Part shown: piece after piece, positions 53,554-64,000 of the stretch
How the letters are laid out: every line of letters starts with the position of its first letter
Position numbering within the stretch: the stretch's first letter is position 1
Source of the DNA: Yersinia rochesterensis
GTDB taxonomy: Bacteria; Pseudomonadota; Gammaproteobacteria; Enterobacterales; Enterobacteriaceae
Assembly: GCF_003600645.1 (NCBI RefSeq)
Contig: NZ_CP032482.1
Span: forward strand, 806,001 to 870,000
Length of the DNA: 64,000 bases
Reading direction: 5' to 3'
The notes under the pieces: model-generated
The model's database searches: none
The model's input: only the letters and a program-made list of their open reading frames with translations
What the model was told of the DNA's origin: nothing
Made by a program: the position numbers and the translations under genes

Positions 53554-53916
53554 ATGGACTATGAATTCTTGCGTGATTTAACCGGACAAGTGCTGGTCAG
53601 ATTCTCCATGGGGCATGAAGTAATCGGCCACTGGCTCAATGAAGAGATTAAAGGTGATTTGGCAAAACTGGATCAAATAGAAGCTGCGGCGGCTGAAGTC
53701 AAAGGCAGTGAGCGCCAGTGGCAACTGACGGGCCATGAATATACCTTGTGGTTAGATGGCGAAGAAGTGATGGTGCGCGCCAATCAATTAGATATTGAAG
53801 GCGACGAAATGGAAGAGGGGATGAATTACTATGATGAAGAAAGCCTCTGCTTGTGTGGCCTGGAAGACTTTCTTTTAGTTTTGAAAGGCTATCGTAACTT
53901 CATCATTTCTCAATAG
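53554..53916 (+). CDS. yacL: UPF0231 family protein YacL
   Basis: YacL is a small conserved enterobacterial protein of unknown function. It has 120 residues, as in E. coli, opening [20 protein letters not shown], with conserved [20 protein letters not shown] and [20 protein letters not shown]. It is acidic and has no membrane segment. Its 3' end overlaps the convergent yddG-like gene by 14 bases, which marks the left edge of the second accessory block. Confidence 0.95.
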   Translation: MDYEFLRDLTGQVLVRFSMGHEVIGHWLNEEIKGDLAKLDQIEAAAAEVKGSERQWQLTGHEYTLWLDGEEVMVRANQLDIEGDEMEEGMNYYDEESLCLCGLEDFLLVLKGYRNFIISQ

Positions 53917-54790
53917 CGGAGCGGCTGGCAGACCAGCACAGCAAAGAACCAGCGACCACCATCGCAACACCGGGCCAGAAAGCGGCTGACGGCAAGGTAT
54001 TGAGCCACAAACTGGCAATCAATATCGATAACAAGGGTGTGAAGTAAGAGAGGGCGGCGACCAATGTGGCGTTGCCTTTTTTCATGGCAATATCCCAGCA
54101 CAGATAGGCCAGCGCAGTATTGGCTCCCATCAGTAACAGCTCAAAAGTGGCGCGCTGAGTGAAATGCAACTTGCCGGGGGTCAGCATAAAAAACATCACC
54201 CACAGACACAGGGCGCAGGCGAGTAAAAAGAGTGGCAATGCCCCTGGCCCGTGGCTGTATATCCGCACCAAATTGGAATAACCTGCCCAGGTAAAGGCCG
54301 CAATTAGCGCCAGACTGTAAGCCAGCGGATTACTGCTGATATTAGTTTTCAAGATACTTACATCCAACCCATCTCCGCCACTCACCACCCAAATAACGCC
54401 AAACAGCGCCAAAGCAGCCCCCGGCCACAGCCACCAACGCGCCCGGAGTTTGAGTAAGGGCACCGCCAGCAGCAGAGTCAGACTGGGCCACAGATAATTA
54501 ATCAGGCCGATTTCGAGCGTTTGCTGGCGGTCATTTGCCATCCCTATGGCTAAAGCAAAAGCCACCATATACACCACAAACAGCGCGCCACAACCATACA
54601 GATAAGCCGGATGCTGCCCGCGCAAAGTGGGTTTCCCGGCGACCAACCACACCAAAATTCCACTGACAGTGTAGATTGCCGCTCCGGCACCAAATGGCCC
54701 CAATGTCTCAGACAGCCCCCGCGTCAAGGCGACACTCATGCTCCAAAGCAGGATCGCAATAATGCCATACAGGGTAGGGAGGCGGTTCAT
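53903..54790 (-). CDS. yddG: YddG-type aromatic amino acid exporter (EamA/DMT family)
   Basis: This 295-residue protein has ten predicted membrane segments in two EamA repeats. It aligns by eye with E. coli YddG, an exporter of aromatic amino acids, including [33 protein letters not shown] and the C-terminal [18 protein letters not shown] lies 9 bases before the ATG. It is not in this position in E. coli. Substrate is inferred from the family; other EamA exporters move different metabolites. Confidence 0.82.
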   Translation of the reverse strand: MNRLPTLYGIIAILLWSMSVALTRGLSETLGPFGAGAAIYTVSGILVWLVAGKPTLRGQHPAYLYGCGALFVVYMVAFALAIGMANDRQQTLEIGLINYLWPSLTLLLAVPLLKLRARWWLWPGAALALFGVIWVVSGGDGLDVSILKTNISSNPLAYSLALIAAFTWAGYSNLVRIYSHGPGALPLFLLACALCLWVMFFMLTPGKLHFTQRATFELLLMGANTALAYLCWDIAMKKGNATLVAALSYFTPLLSILIASLWLNTLPSAAFWPGVAMVVAGSLLCWSASRSAIEK

Positions 54791-55049
54791 GGGGCATTAT
54801 CCTTATGCAACTTCAGACAGAAAAATAGGATCCTCTTATACATCGTCAGTCAGGATGATGGGAATAGTTGCAGCCAATTATTTGCTCAATGAGTCAGGGG
54901 TTAAAACAGTAAATCAGCCAAACTGCCATAATATCTTCACCTCAAATTAAGTAGGCTAGCCAGTGAGTTATTCTCTCTGGTTGACTTGCCGATTTCCTGT
55001 TAGGTGACAAATCAGCCGCGCATCCCTCACCACACCAGGAAGGTGATTT

Positions 55050-55103
55050 ATGGCCGGATTTGCTTATCAACGTGTGCGTATACTGAGCTGAATACTGATT
55101 TAT
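55050..55103 (+). pseudogene. Signal-peptide segment of the CdiA-like gene, interrupted by an in-frame TGA
   Basis: An ATG at 55050, about 6 bases after AGGAAGG, opens a reading frame MAGFAYQRVRILS that meets TGA at 55089-55091. The same frame then continues [18 protein letters not shown], the usual hydrophobic core and Ala-X-Ala cleavage region of a TPS-secreted protein, straight into the long CDS. A single base change from TGG would explain it. Confidence 0.8.
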
Positions 55104-58100
55104 TTGACTGCGGTTCACCCTTTGCATCCGGCCATTGCAGCCGGTATTCAAGCCGCAGACCGCCAAACAACAGTGAAACTTTACGGCGAGATCCCGGTGG
55201 TCAATATTGCCACGCCCAACGCTGCTGGGGTATCTCATAACCGCTATCATGACTTTAATATTCCCCGTGCTGGGGCGGTGTTAAATAACGGCCAAGTGGA
55301 TGTCAATTCGGAATTAATCGGCCATCTGGCGGCCAATCCACATTTAACGGGTGATAGCGCTCAGTTAATTATTAACGAAGTGACGAGCCGTCAGCCTTCA
55401 TCTCTGGAAGGAATGCTGGCAATTTTTGGTCAAAAAGCCAATGTAATTATCGCCAACCCCAATGGCCTGATTGCCAATAATAGCTGGTTTAGCAAAATCG
55501 ACACGATAACGTTAACCACCGGCACTCCGATACTGAATCGGCAAGGGGCGCTGGAGCAGCTAAATGTCGTGGGCGGTGCTATCACTATCGGTGATAAAGG
55601 ATTCAATACTCTTAATCAGAATGATACTGCCATCATCAGTCGCACTCTAAAACTTGACGGTAAAATCTATGCAAATCAGCTTGATATTATTCTGGGTGTT
55701 AATCAGGTTGATTATCAGAATGGGCATATTCAACCTTTACCTGCGGCAGGAACTGCCCCTGCGCTGGCGATAGATACCCGCGCTCTTGGTGGAATGTATG
55801 CTGATCGTATCCGTTTGGTATCAACGGAAAAAGGCGTGGGCGCTAACCTTAAAAATACTTTCAGTACCAAAGGAGATATCAATATTGATGTCGCGGGCAA
55901 TGTGACATTAGGTGATATTCGAGCGAACAAAGATCTGAATATTGTCGGAAAGACAATTACCCTCGCGGAGGGAAGTACATTATTCAGTATACGCGATACT
56001 ACATTGGTCAGCCAACAATTTAATAATTCCGGAGAGGTATTTTCTGATCGTGATATACGTATATTTGGTGATCAAGTACGTAATACCGGTCAGCAAGCAA
56101 AACTTCTTGCGTGGAATAATCTCTGGATACAAAAAGATGCCGAGGGGAATAAAAATACTCTGGTTGAAAATAAGTCCGGTGCCATTAAAACAATAAATGG
56201 TGATTTAATTATTCGCACCGAAAAACTGGAAAATAGCCGCCCGATAGTGACTGCCGGGTGGCAGAAATTAATTCCGGATTCGCGCCAACTTAATGATTAC
56301 GATGACGATAGCGATTCGCCGGGCAAAGTTATCATCACATTAGAATACGACTGGCCCACCCGAGATCTGCCCGAAAAATGGTTTGGTGCCATCGAAACCG
56401 GTGAATGGCAAAGCGGTGTCTGGCGGATCAACACTGAAAAAAGTGTTTGGCAACTAAATTCATCATCACCGGCTGCCACCCTGTATTCAGGGAATAATTT
56501 GTATATTAATGCCAGCCAGTTAGAGAATAAAAACAGCCACATCAGTGCCACGAAAGATATTTTCCTGACCGGTAATGATTTTTTAAACAGCAGCGCCAGT
56601 GACTGGGTAAAAGATGAATTTCGTTATTATAAAGTGGATTATCATGGGCCGGATTATTATGTTTTTCATGACAAACGATTGCTTTACCAGTTAACTGAGG
56701 CTGAAAAATACAGTGCGACAATCACGGCGGGTGGAAATATCGTGCTGGACTTTAACAACAATATTCAGTTACAGCGTCTGGTGCCGGAGTTAGATAAAGC
56801 TGCTCCCTTATCATTATCCGACTTCACACCGCCGGTATTAAAAGGCCATAATATTTTACTGCATGGTAAGACTATTTCCAGCAGTGATTTAATACAGGCC
56901 AGTGGTGATATTACCATTATTGCAGAAGACAGTATTGCATTAGCTAACAGCAGTTTGCGTGGTCAGGATATTTCACTGACAGCACTGAATGATATTGACT
57001 CATCATCAAGTGAGTTTTTGGGGCGAAACATTTTATTACTGAGCCGTGAGGGGAATATTAAAACAAACTCACCTGATATTTCTTCGCGTCAGCCAGATGA
57101 TGCGCGGGTATTTAATCGCATTAAAGCCAGCCACTATTTTACTGCCATTGCAGGTAAAGATATTCAATTAATCGACACCCTTATCCATCCGACAGCTAAT
57201 ATTAGCTTATCGGCCGGACATGATATTAATATTTCACATATACTCAAGCCCGAAGAAATCCTAATTACCGATGGTTTTTTGGATCCAGATAAATATGTGG
57301 AAAATATTAACCAACTATTATCGCTATCAAATCGATTAACCAGTAATAGCGACATTACACTGAATGCCGGTAATAACCTGATGTTACAGGGGATCAAGCT
57401 AAACGCCGGACAGGATATTAACTTGCACGCTGCTCGTGATATTGAACTGGAACCTTATAATATAACTGTCTGGTCAGATCTTATGGAGCGTTATAATAAC
57501 AACCATTCAGGCTCTGTATATTATAATATATTCCCTCGCTCCCAAACCCCTGATTATACAGTTCAGATAAATGCCAAAGGAAATACCTTAATTAATGCCG
57601 GTCGCGATATTCTGACCCGGGGCAGCAATATTAATGCGGACAATAATCTCACCTTATTAGCCGGGCAACATATTCAACTGGCGGTGCTGCCATACACTGG
57701 TATTGATTGGGCTGATGACTCACGCTACACCCGCCACGCCGCTACTCGCCTGAAAGCTGGCAACACTCTGAATGCGCTGGCCAATCATCAGCTTATCACC
57801 CAGGGTGCAGAACTCGCCGCTGGCGGTGATATGACACTGACTTCCGGCGGCGATATGCGCTTTGAATCGGTGTTGAACGAGGATCATTATGGCGGTGGCG
57901 ATAATTCTAGCTACAGAAAACTCCAGCAATCCACTCAGCTTAATAGCGGCGGCACACTGACGTTGATATCAAACGGCAGCATCTTGTTTCAGGCCACCCA
58001 GCTGGTGGCCAAAAAAGTGATGGATATTGCGGCTGAGGGCGGCTATCTATTCGCCCAGGCAATGGAAGAAACCAGCCATGCCGAAGAGCGCTGGAGTACC

Positions 58101-60314
58101 CGTAAGTGGTGGGGGCGGAAAAAATCGCACCATAATGTCCAGCATGCGGCAATCAATAAAGTGACGGAATTCACGGCTGACGGTGATATCAGCCTGTTAA
58201 GCCGCGATGACAGCACCTATCAGGCCAGCAAAATTGCCGCAGGGCAGAACGCCAAACTGACCAGTACCCAGGGTAAAGTGATTTTCGAAGCGGTCAAAAA
58301 CACCACATTTGAGCAAAAAACCAGCTTATCGAAAGGTTTTTACATCAAAAACACCGATAAAGGATATCAGGAAGATAAATGGGTGCTGCCCAGTGTGCAA
58401 ACGGGGGGCGAGTTTAGGGTAAATGCTGCTGATGGGATTAGCGCGGATGTTAAAGCGCAAAATAACCAATCGGTACAGGCGGCGATTAATGAGCTGGCCA
58501 CCATTCCCGGCAATGAATGGTTAAAAGACTTACATCGGCGTGATGACGTGCAGTGGCAAAAAGTGATGGATGCCTATCATAGCTGGGATCTCAAAAGCGA
58601 GCACCTGAACCCGGTGGTGGCGGCATTGATTGCCATTGGTGTGGCGGTGGCCACTTCTGGCTCAAGTTTGGTTGCCAATGTCAACATTGCTGTTGGTGGT
58701 GGGGTAGCTGGCGGGGCGGTCACCGCGGGTATGTCATCGCTGGCCGCACAGGCGGCGGTGGCGTTAGTTGAACATAAAGGCGATTTATCTAAAACATTCA
58801 GCACCTTGGGCAGTAAAGAGTCGGTGAAATCCCTGGTGACTTCAATGGCAGTGGGGGGCGCATTGAGCGGGTTTGATTCCCTGATGGGCTTTGATACCGC
58901 CGCCGACGGTGTCAGTGCGGCTAAATTACCGCGCCTGAGCAATGGAGACTGGAGCAAGGTCGCGCAGCGGGTAGCTGGCCAGTCACTTATCAGTTCCAGC
59001 CTGAATACCGGCATCAACGGCGGCAGTTTTAAAGATAATTTTACCACCGCACTGTTAGCCAATATAGGCGGTCAGTTACATGCCGAAGGGGCGAACCTTA
59101 TCGGTGACAATGGCCGCGTATTGGGGGGCGCGGGTAAAGCGCTGAGTCATGCAGTCGTGGCGGGCGTGGCGGCTGAAATTGGTGGTGGTGATGCGAAAGG
59201 TGCGGCGGCCGGGGCACTGGCCGCCGAGCTGGCCGGTGCGGTGATGGGCGAGAACTTTATCGGCTCACAAAACTGGCAGGAGAAATCTGAACGTCAGGCT
59301 CAGTTATCCCGATTCTTAGGGGGTGTGGCGGGCGCGGTGTTTACTGGCAAAGCCGAGGGGGCATACAGCGGCGCTAATGCTGCCGAAACCACTTTTCGTT
59401 ATAACTATCTCAGCCATCATCAACAAAAGTTGATGGAAGCTGAAATGAACGCTGCGAGGACAGTGGCGGATAAAGGTAAAGTTTTTATTCGCTGGGGAAT
59501 GACCAGCGGCAGTCAGGACGGTGCTTTTGCGGCGGGTATTGTGACTGGTGTGCCGGAAGGGCTGTATGACAGTAGCATTGAATTACTGGGGGTATTAAAA
59601 GAGCCAAAACAGGCATTTATGGCGCTCAGAGAGCTGGTTAACAGTGATGATGTGGCGGGCACTGTGGCGCAAAGTGTCAAGCGGGACTGGCTGGCACGGA
59701 TTGACAGAATGGAGGCTCATTATCAGCGGGCGGGCGCAGGAGGAGCCTATGACTCAGGGCGAGAAGCGGGTAAACTGCTGGTTGAGTATGGCGGTTATGT
59801 TGCCGGCATTGGCGCGGTAGCAAAAAGCAGCGCACGGCTTGCCGCAGGGCAGGTGAGGAAGTTTGCGGTGCCAAGGATTGCGACGGTAAGCCAGTCGACA
59901 ACCGGCATTAAATGGGGGCAAGGTATTAGCCAGCAAGGAATGCCGTGGGAGAATTATGTCGGGACACAATTGCCACAAAACTCACGGTTACCGGTAAACT
60001 TTAAAACCTTTGATTACTATAATCGCATCTCCCGCACGGCCATCAGTGTAAAAACTCTGGATACCACCACCGCCGCCAGAGTGGCGAATCCAAGGCAAAT
60101 CTACAATTCGCTGAAAGGGAATATAGATACGGTTGCGAAGTTTCAGGAATATAGTCTTTCAAAGCGGAAACTCGATTCTTCAATGATTTCCAGCAAAGAA
60201 ATCCAATTAGCCGTGCCTGCCAATACTACCAAAGTACAGTGGGCTGAGATAAATCGGGCAATCGAGTATGGGAAAAGTCAGCGGGTAAACGTTAGGGTAA
60301 CTCAGGTGAAATGA
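55104..60314 (+). CDS. CdiA-like filamentous haemagglutinin with C-terminal nuclease toxin (5' end disrupted)
   Basis: This 1736-residue frame is a two-partner-secretion exoprotein of the FHA/CdiA type, shorter than typical CdiA. After a signal-peptide tail (AIAAG) comes the TPS domain (about 20-270, with [12 protein letters not shown]), FHA-type beta-helix repeats, a DUF637-like hydrophobic Gly/Ala-rich region (about 1170-1390) and, from about 59904, a toxin resembling the CdiA-CT PD-(D/E)XK nucleases ([28 protein letters not shown]). There is no VENN motif. TTG at 55104 is merely the first start after the TGA at 55089; the true start would be the ATG at 55050. No TpsB transporter gene is in the window. 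Surface export is probably lost. Confidence 0.8.
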   Translation: MTAVHPLHPAIAAGIQAADRQTTVKLYGEIPVVNIATPNAAGVSHNRYHDFNIPRAGAVLNNGQVDVNSELIGHLAANPHLTGDSAQLIINEVTSRQPSSLEGMLAIFGQKANVIIANPNGLIANNSWFSKIDTITLTTGTPILNRQGALEQLNVVGGAITIGDKGFNTLNQNDTAIISRTLKLDGKIYANQLDIILGVNQVDYQNGHIQPLPAAGTAPALAIDTRALGGMYADRIRLVSTEKGVGANLKNTFSTKGDINIDVAGNVTLGDIRANKDLNIVGKTITLAEGSTLFSIRDTTLVSQQFNNSGEVFSDRDIRIFGDQVRNTGQQAKLLAWNNLWIQKDAEGNKNTLVENKSGAIKTINGDLIIRTEKLENSRPIVTAGWQKLIPDSRQLNDYDDDSDSPGKVIITLEYDWPTRDLPEKWFGAIETGEWQSGVWRINTEKSVWQLNSSSPAATLYSGNNLYINASQLENKNSHISATKDIFLTGNDFLNSSASDWVKDEFRYYKVDYHGPDYYVFHDKRLLYQLTEAEKYSATITAGGNIVLDFNNNIQLQRLVPELDKAAPLSLSDFTPPVLKGHNILLHGKTISSSDLIQASGDITIIAEDSIALANSSLRGQDISLTALNDIDSSSSEFLGRNILLLSREGNIKTNSPDISSRQPDDARVFNRIKASHYFTAIAGKDIQLIDTLIHPTANISLSAGHDINISHILKPEEILITDGFLDPDKYVENINQLLSLSNRLTSNSDITLNAGNNLMLQGIKLNAGQDINLHAARDIELEPYNITVWSDLMERYNNNHSGSVYYNIFPRSQTPDYTVQINAKGNTLINAGRDILTRGSNINADNNLTLLAGQHIQLAVLPYTGIDWADDSRYTRHAATRLKAGNTLNALANHQLITQGAELAAGGDMTLTSGGDMRFESVLNEDHYGGGDNSSYRKLQQSTQLNSGGTLTLISNGSILFQATQLVAKKVMDIAAEGGYLFAQAMEETSHAEERWSTRKWWGRKKSHHNVQHAAINKVTEFTADGDISLLSRDDSTYQASKIAAGQNAKLTSTQGKVIFEAVKNTTFEQKTSLSKGFYIKNTDKGYQEDKWVLPSVQTGGEFRVNAADGISADVKAQNNQSVQAAINELATIPGNEWLKDLHRRDDVQWQKVMDAYHSWDLKSEHLNPVVAALIAIGVAVATSGSSLVANVNIAVGGGVAGGAVTAGMSSLAAQAAVALVEHKGDLSKTFSTLGSKESVKSLVTSMAVGGALSGFDSLMGFDTAADGVSAAKLPRLSNGDWSKVAQRVAGQSLISSSLNTGINGGSFKDNFTTALLANIGGQLHAEGANLIGDNGRVLGGAGKALSHAVVAGVAAEIGGGDAKGAAAGALAAELAGAVMGENFIGSQNWQEKSERQAQLSRFLGGVAGAVFTGKAEGAYSGANAAETTFRYNYLSHHQQKLMEAEMNAARTVADKGKVFIRWGMTSGSQDGAFAAGIVTGVPEGLYDSSIELLGVLKEPKQAFMALRELVNSDDVAGTVAQSVKRDWLARIDRMEAHYQRAGAGGAYDSGREAGKLLVEYGGYVAGIGAVAKSSARLAAGQVRKFAVPRIATVSQSTTGIKWGQGISQQGMPWENYVGTQLPQNSRLPVNFKTFDYYNRISRTAISVKTLDTTTAARVANPRQIYNSLKGNIDTVAKFQEYSLSKRKLDSSMISSKEIQLAVPANTTKVQWAEINRAIEYGKSQRVNVRVTQVK

Positions 60315-60814
60315 TGAAATTTAACCAAAATCAGGATTATTGGGTCAGTTGCTATTGTACTAATCAGTTTTTGAGTATTGAGACTGATTCTGGCCTTGGT
60401 ATGGTGGGGAGCGATCCACTTTTTCCCCCGCATCTATTACCACCAGATGCAGATGATCAAAGTATCGGTGAAGCTGTGCTTGTTGCGTTATCAAACAGCC
60501 GGACATTATCACTTGAAGAGTCTGCTGAGTTTTTTGATCTTGAAACAGGCAAAGAGCAATATGCTGCCTGGATAGCGATGCTGATGCAGAAATACGGTTA
60601 TAAAACCAAGCGGGCATTATTTAAGGATATGAAAAAATGCTCTATTCATTGTCTTAATGATGTGATCACCATCTCCCCAAGCCGCCATGAAAAACTGGAG
60701 GCATGGGGGGGAACGGGGCGCGGCGGAAGCGATAAAGTTATTCTACCCGTTAATAGCCCTCCTGGTGAAATCGGTGCCGCATTGCGATTAGCCCTCAGTC
60801 GCTGCAAAGGCTAA
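60311..60814 (+). CDS. CdiI-like immunity protein
   Basis: This 167-residue soluble protein starts at an ATG overlapping the stop of the CdiA-like gene (ATGATG; either Met possible). By position and size it is the cognate immunity protein for the nuclease toxin just upstream, and it resembles CdiI proteins (DUF1436 type) that pair with this toxin class. Conserved-looking segments are [18 protein letters not shown] and [16 protein letters not shown]. Its reading frame is intact although the toxin gene start is broken. A bidirectional terminator follows. Confidence 0.72.
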   Translation: MMKFNQNQDYWVSCYCTNQFLSIETDSGLGMVGSDPLFPPHLLPPDADDQSIGEAVLVALSNSRTLSLEESAEFFDLETGKEQYAAWIAMLMQKYGYKTKRALFKDMKKCSIHCLNDVITISPSRHEKLEAWGGTGRGGSDKVILPVNSPPGEIGAALRLALSRCKG

Positions 60815-60849
60815 TAGTTAACATCTTACTTACCCAACTACCTTAATCA

Positions 60850-60876
60850 AAAATCCCGGTCAAAAGCCGGGATTTT
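60850..60876. terminator. Bidirectional terminator between cdiI-like and speD
   Basis: A perfect 10-bp stem AAAATCCCGG (60850-60859) and CCGGGATTTT (60867-60876) with a 7-base loop lies between the convergent genes. Its A/T flanks give T-runs on both strands. Confidence 0.8.
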
Positions 60877-60900
60877 AAACCTGATTTTACCTTTGCTCCA

Positions 60901-61695
60901 TCACACTTCTGGCACATTGCGGCCATAGTAGATTTCCTGCATCTCTTTGTATAGCAGGCGGGTAATTCGCTCTCTTTCTGCGGCGCTCAGCTCTTCTGGT
61001 TTGGCGTTAAACAGATAATGCTTCAAATCGAAATCTTTCAGCATCATCTTGGTATGGAAGATGTTTTCTTGATAAACATTGACATCCATCATGTGATACA
61101 GCGATTTCATATCGTCAGACATAAAGTTCTGAATCGAATTGATTTTATGATCGATAAAGTGTTTAACGCCGTTGATATCACGGGTAAAACCGCGCACCCG
61201 GTAATCCATGGTAACGATATCGGATTCCAATTGGTGGATAAGGTAATTCAGTGCTTTCAGTGGTGAAATGACGCCACAGGTAGAGACTTCAATATCTGCA
61301 CGGAAAGTGCATAACCCTGCTTCAGGGTGGCTTTCCGGATAGGTATGGACGCAAATATGGCTCTTATCCAGATGGGCGACCACTGCATTCGGTAGTGGGC
61401 CGGGGTGCTCGGAGTTATCAACATCGCGCGGATCAACTGGCTCTTCGCTGACCAAAATGGTGACACTCGCTCCCTGAGGATCGTAATCCTGACGGGCAAT
61501 ATTCAAAATATTCGCGCCAATAATCGAGCAAGTTTCAGTCAAGATCTCGGTCAGGCGGTTGGCATTATACTGTTCGTCAATGTAGGCGATATAGCCATCG
61601 CGGTCGTCTGCGGTTTCGGCATAACAAATATCGTAAATACAAAAACTCAGGCTTTTCGTCAGGTTGTTGAAGCCGTGTAGTTTAAGCTTGGACAA
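60901..61695 (-). CDS. speD: S-adenosylmethionine decarboxylase proenzyme SpeD
   Basis: SpeD makes decarboxylated SAM, the aminopropyl donor for spermidine. It has 264 residues, as in E. coli. The proenzyme cuts itself before Ser112 ([13 protein letters not shown]) to form the pyruvoyl cofactor. The ATG at 61695 follows AAGGAGG a few bases upstream, a near-perfect ribosome binding site. It lies 24 bases after speE on the same strand, forming the speED operon. Confidence 0.98.
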   Translation of the reverse strand: MSKLKLHGFNNLTKSLSFCIYDICYAETADDRDGYIAYIDEQYNANRLTEILTETCSIIGANILNIARQDYDPQGASVTILVSEEPVDPRDVDNSEHPGPLPNAVVAHLDKSHICVHTYPESHPEAGLCTFRADIEVSTCGVISPLKALNYLIHQLESDIVTMDYRVRGFTRDINGVKHFIDHKINSIQNFMSDDMKSLYHMMDVNVYQENIFHTKMMLKDFDLKHYLFNAKPEELSAAERERITRLLYKEMQEIYYGRNVPEV

Positions 61696-61719
61696 TTTAG
61701 TTCACCTCCTTACGGATTA

Positions 61720-62583
61720 TCAACATTTGGCGGTTAAGGCATCCAGCAAATACTGCGGCAAGGCAAAGCTGCCGACATGAATCGCGGGGTTATAGTAGCG
61801 GCAGGTCAGGCCCGCTTCGACAAAACGCTGTTGTAGCGTGGCTATATCTAATTGGCGCAACTGTGGGTTTTGTGTCGCCCAAGCGAAAGTCATGATACCG
61901 CCGTAATAGGTCGGAATGGCGGCCTGATAAAAACTGACATCTTTAAAATAGTGGCTAAGCTTGTTATGGCTGTCGACCGCTTCATCTTGTTGCAGGAAGC
62001 ACACGCCGTTTTGCGCCACAAAAATGCCGCCCTCATTCAAACTAAGGGCGCATCCCTCATAGAAAGCAGAGGTAAACAGACTTTCTCCTGGTCCAATGGG
62101 GTCAGTGCAGTCAGAGATAATGACATCGAATTTTTCGTGCGTTTGATTAACGAAATTGACGCCATCATCAATCACTAATTTGAAACGAGGGTCATCATAA
62201 GCACCCGCATTATGATTCGGGAGATACTGGCGGCAGAATTCGACAACACCGGCGTCAATTTCCACCATGGTAATCTGTTCGATATTTTTGTGGCGGCTGA
62301 CTTCACGTAGCATCGCGCCATCGCCGCCGCCAATGATCAGCACTTTCTTTACCTGACCGTGGGCCAACAAAGGGACGTGTGTCATCATTTCGTGATAGAT
62401 AAATTCATCGCGCTCAGTGGTTTGCACCACGCCATCCAACGCCATTACCCGACCCAGCACCGGGTTCTCAAAAATCACCAAATCCTGATGCTCGGTTTTT
62501 TCGCGGTACAGTACATTTTCTACTGAAAAATACTGACCGAAGTTGGCATGTAATGTTTCATACCATAGTTCTTTCTGTGACAT
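61720..62583 (-). CDS. speE: Spermidine synthase SpeE
   Basis: SpeE transfers the aminopropyl group to putrescine, giving spermidine. It has 287 residues (E. coli 288), opening [20 protein letters not shown]. The nucleotide-binding GGGDG is at 85-89, with the catalytic region [15 protein letters not shown] and the conserved [15 protein letters not shown]. It precedes speD in the operon. Confidence 0.98.
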   Translation of the reverse strand: MSQKELWYETLHANFGQYFSVENVLYREKTEHQDLVIFENPVLGRVMALDGVVQTTERDEFIYHEMMTHVPLLAHGQVKKVLIIGGGDGAMLREVSRHKNIEQITMVEIDAGVVEFCRQYLPNHNAGAYDDPRFKLVIDDGVNFVNQTHEKFDVIISDCTDPIGPGESLFTSAFYEGCALSLNEGGIFVAQNGVCFLQQDEAVDSHNKLSHYFKDVSFYQAAIPTYYGGIMTFAWATQNPQLRQLDIATLQQRFVEAGLTCRYYNPAIHVGSFALPQYLLDALTAKC

Positions 62584-62697
62584 GTTCGGGGCTTCTCCTT
62601 CGCAGTAACAGCCATGAAAAATGGGGGCAACATCATAGCCAACTCTGGCTGAGGTTGCACGGTTGAATTTCAGACTGATAGGGTAAATGCGGGGTCG

Positions 62698-63066
62698 CTA
62701 GTTAGCGTAGGCCAATAAACTTAAAGAGTCACGAGCCAGAGATTTGCATTTGGTCGGAACGGGGAGCGCAATACCACGTAGGTCGCGATAGCTCTCTTCA
62801 CCCAACGCATTCATATTGAAGCTACTGTAGTTACGCAGGTCCCAGCGATTTTGTTGAGCAAAATAGACAATTGCTCGTTTGATTTCATTATTAGGTAATT
62901 CCTTATAGCCGCAATCATTTTTCAGATAAACGAATACCGCAGTCAGATCGGCAAGATCTTCTGCTTCAGATTCACTTAATGCAGAACTGGCAGATGAGAA
63001 TCCGCACAGGGCAAGCAGCAGCATAACTAATGTTGTTCTTTTCATCGCGGAAATAGGCTTATTCAT
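62698..63066 (-). CDS. yacC: YacC family periplasmic protein
   Basis: YacC is a conserved enterobacterial exported protein of unknown cellular role, grouped with PilS/pilotin-like proteins. The longest form is 122 residues; starting at the second ATG (63045) gives 115, the E. coli length. Neither ATG has a clear ribosome binding site. A signal peptide (KRTTLVMLLLALCGFSSASSA) precedes the conserved LSESEAEDLADLTAVFVYLK. Two Cys (KNDCGY, PTKCKS) probably form a disulfide. It lies between speE and cueO, as in E. coli. Confidence 0.92.
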   Translation of the reverse strand: MNKPISAMKRTTLVMLLLALCGFSSASSALSESEAEDLADLTAVFVYLKNDCGYKELPNNEIKRAIVYFAQQNRWDLRNYSSFNMNALGEESYRDLRGIALPVPTKCKSLARDSLSLLAYAN

Positions 63067-63168
63067 TGTTAACAGACGTTATCACACTGTGATGGTTCAG
63101 AGTAAATTTTATTATGTCCTTAGTGTGGGCATATACGGAGGTTGATTCACAAAGTGATTGATTACAGC

Positions 63169-63199
63169 TTGACCTTCCCTTTAGGGGAAGGTTTATGCT
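63169..63199 (+). promoter_or_regulatory. CueR-type (MerR family) promoter/operator of cueO
   Basis: TTGACC (63169-63174) and TATGCT (63194-63199) are separated by 19 bases, the long spacer typical of MerR-type promoters. The spacer carries the dyad ACCTTCCC ... GGGAAGGT (63172-63192), very close to the CueR sites of E. coli copA and cueO. Copper-induced expression of cueO is expected. Confidence 0.88.
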
Positions 63200-63282
63200 G
63201 GCGGATAATGCTGTTCTTGTGCTAAGCGAGCACTTACTCACGATAAGTCTTATCATTATCGACAATCAGAATGGAGACGACC

Positions 63283-64000
63283 ATGCATCGCCGTGATTTT
63301 ATCAAGTTAACGGCAGCTCTTGGAGCCGCCACTTCACTGCCTTTATGGAGCCGCGCGGCTTTAGCCGCAGATTTTTCACCTTTACCTATCCCGCCACTAC
63401 TGCTCCCGGATGCCAGTGGCAATATTAATTTGAATATCCAAACTGGCACTATGGCCTGGTTGCCCTCCGCCGCCACGCAAACTTGGGGCTATAACGGCAA
63501 CTTATTAGGGCCAGCTATTCGTTTGCAGCGCGGCAAGCCGGTTACTATTCACATAACAAATTCCTTACCGGAAGCCACGACGGTGCACTGGCACGGCCTG
63601 GAAATCCCCGGCGATGTTGACGGAGGGCCGCAAGCACTGATTCAGCCAGGAGCAAAACGCCAGGTGGCATTGACGGCAGAACAGCCCGCCGCCACTTGTT
63701 GGTTCCATCCCCATACCCACGGTAAAACCGGCCGTCAGGTCGCGATGGGGCTGGGCGGATTGGTGCTAATAGATGATAGTGACAGTGAAAAACTGCCGCT
63801 GCCAAAACAGTGGGGCGTGGATGACATTCCGGTCATTTTGCAGGATAAATTGCTGGGTAAAGATGGCCAGGTTGACTATCAACTGGATGTGATGACGGCG
63901 GCGGTGGGCTGGTTTGGTGACCGGATGCTCACTAATGGTGCCAGCTATCCGCAGCAGATTACGCCGCGCGGTTGGGTGCGCTTGCGGTTATTGAATGGGT
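63283..64000 (+). CDS. cueO: Multicopper oxidase CueO, N-terminal part (3' end outside window)
   Basis: CueO oxidises Cu(I) to the less toxic Cu(II) in the periplasm. The first 239 codons are present and the frame is open to the window end. A Tat signal peptide opens the protein ([16 protein letters not shown], cleavage near residue 29). The first two copper-binding His motifs are HWHG (102-105) and HPHTHG (142-147). I use the ATG at 63283, with GGAG 6 bases upstream; an in-frame ATG lies at 63271. The CueR-type promoter is about 85 bases upstream. Confidence 0.95.
   Translation, partial: MHRRDFIKLTAALGAATSLPLWSRAALAADFSPLPIPPLLLPDASGNINLNIQTGTMAWLPSAATQTWGYNGNLLGPAIRLQRGKPVTIHITNSLPEATTVHWHGLEIPGDVDGGPQALIQPGAKRQVALTAEQPAATCWFHPHTHGKTGRQVAMGLGGLVLIDDSDSEKLPLPKQWGVDDIPVILQDKLLGKDGQVDYQLDVMTAAVGWFGDRMLTNGASYPQQITPRGWVRLRLLNG

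Overview
The window is a stretch of enterobacterial chromosome, almost certainly from the genus Yersinia. Gene order follows the E. coli 2-3 min region (ilvIH, cra, the mra/dcw cluster, secMA, mutT, coaE-zapD-yacG, guaC, hof/ppdD, nadC, ampDE, aroP, pdhR-aceEF-lpd, acnB, yacL, speED, yacC, cueO). Several ERIC repeats of the yersinial type, a two-lipoyl AceF and a DUF721/DciA gene between lpxC and secM fit Yersinia better than Escherichia. Species cannot be fixed from the sequence alone. No tRNA, rRNA, insertion sequence, prophage or CRISPR array was seen.

Layout. 1-3402: the 3' part of ilvI, ilvH, cra and, reversed, alaE, separated by terminators and two ERIC elements. 3403-4325: a long AT-rich gap ending in the mra promoter and MraZ operator repeats. 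4326-21229: the whole division and cell-wall cluster (mraZ-rsmH-ftsL-ftsI-murE-murF-mraY-murD-ftsW-murG-murC-ddlB-ftsQ-ftsA-ftsZ), tightly packed and mostly overlapping; it makes the lipid-linked peptidoglycan precursor and the divisome. 21330-26136: lpxC, a reversed dciA-like gene, the arrest peptide gene secM and secA. 26294-29866: mutT, reversed coaE-zapD-yacG (with an ERIC carrying an insertion of about 74 bp) and guaC. 30003-35991: reversed ppdD-hofB-hofC pilus genes, reversed nadC, then ampD-ampE. 36169-45227: aroP divergent from pdhR, then aceE-aceF and lpd, giving the pyruvate dehydrogenase complex with its pyruvate-responsive repressor.

Two accessory blocks break the conserved order. 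Between lpd and acnB (45308-50348) lie an AT-rich gene for a secreted ADP-ribosyltransferase-like protein, an AraC-family regulator and a divergent FepA-type catecholate siderophore receptor; the last two share an intergenic region with a near-perfect Fur box. Between yacL and speD (53903-60814) lie a YddG-type exporter and a CdiA-like filamentous haemagglutinin with a C-terminal nuclease toxin and an overlapping immunity-like gene.

The most notable observations are these. The ADP-ribosyltransferase-like protein has the Arg and Ser-Thr-Thr motifs but Arg where the catalytic Glu is expected. The CdiA-like gene has an in-frame TGA inside its signal peptide and no TpsB partner nearby, yet its toxin/immunity pair is intact. 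A three-way-junction RNA structure is predicted in the aceE leader. Short in-frame 18-bp repeats extend the N-termini of AmpD and RsmH. The window ends inside cueO, which has a textbook CueR-type promoter.
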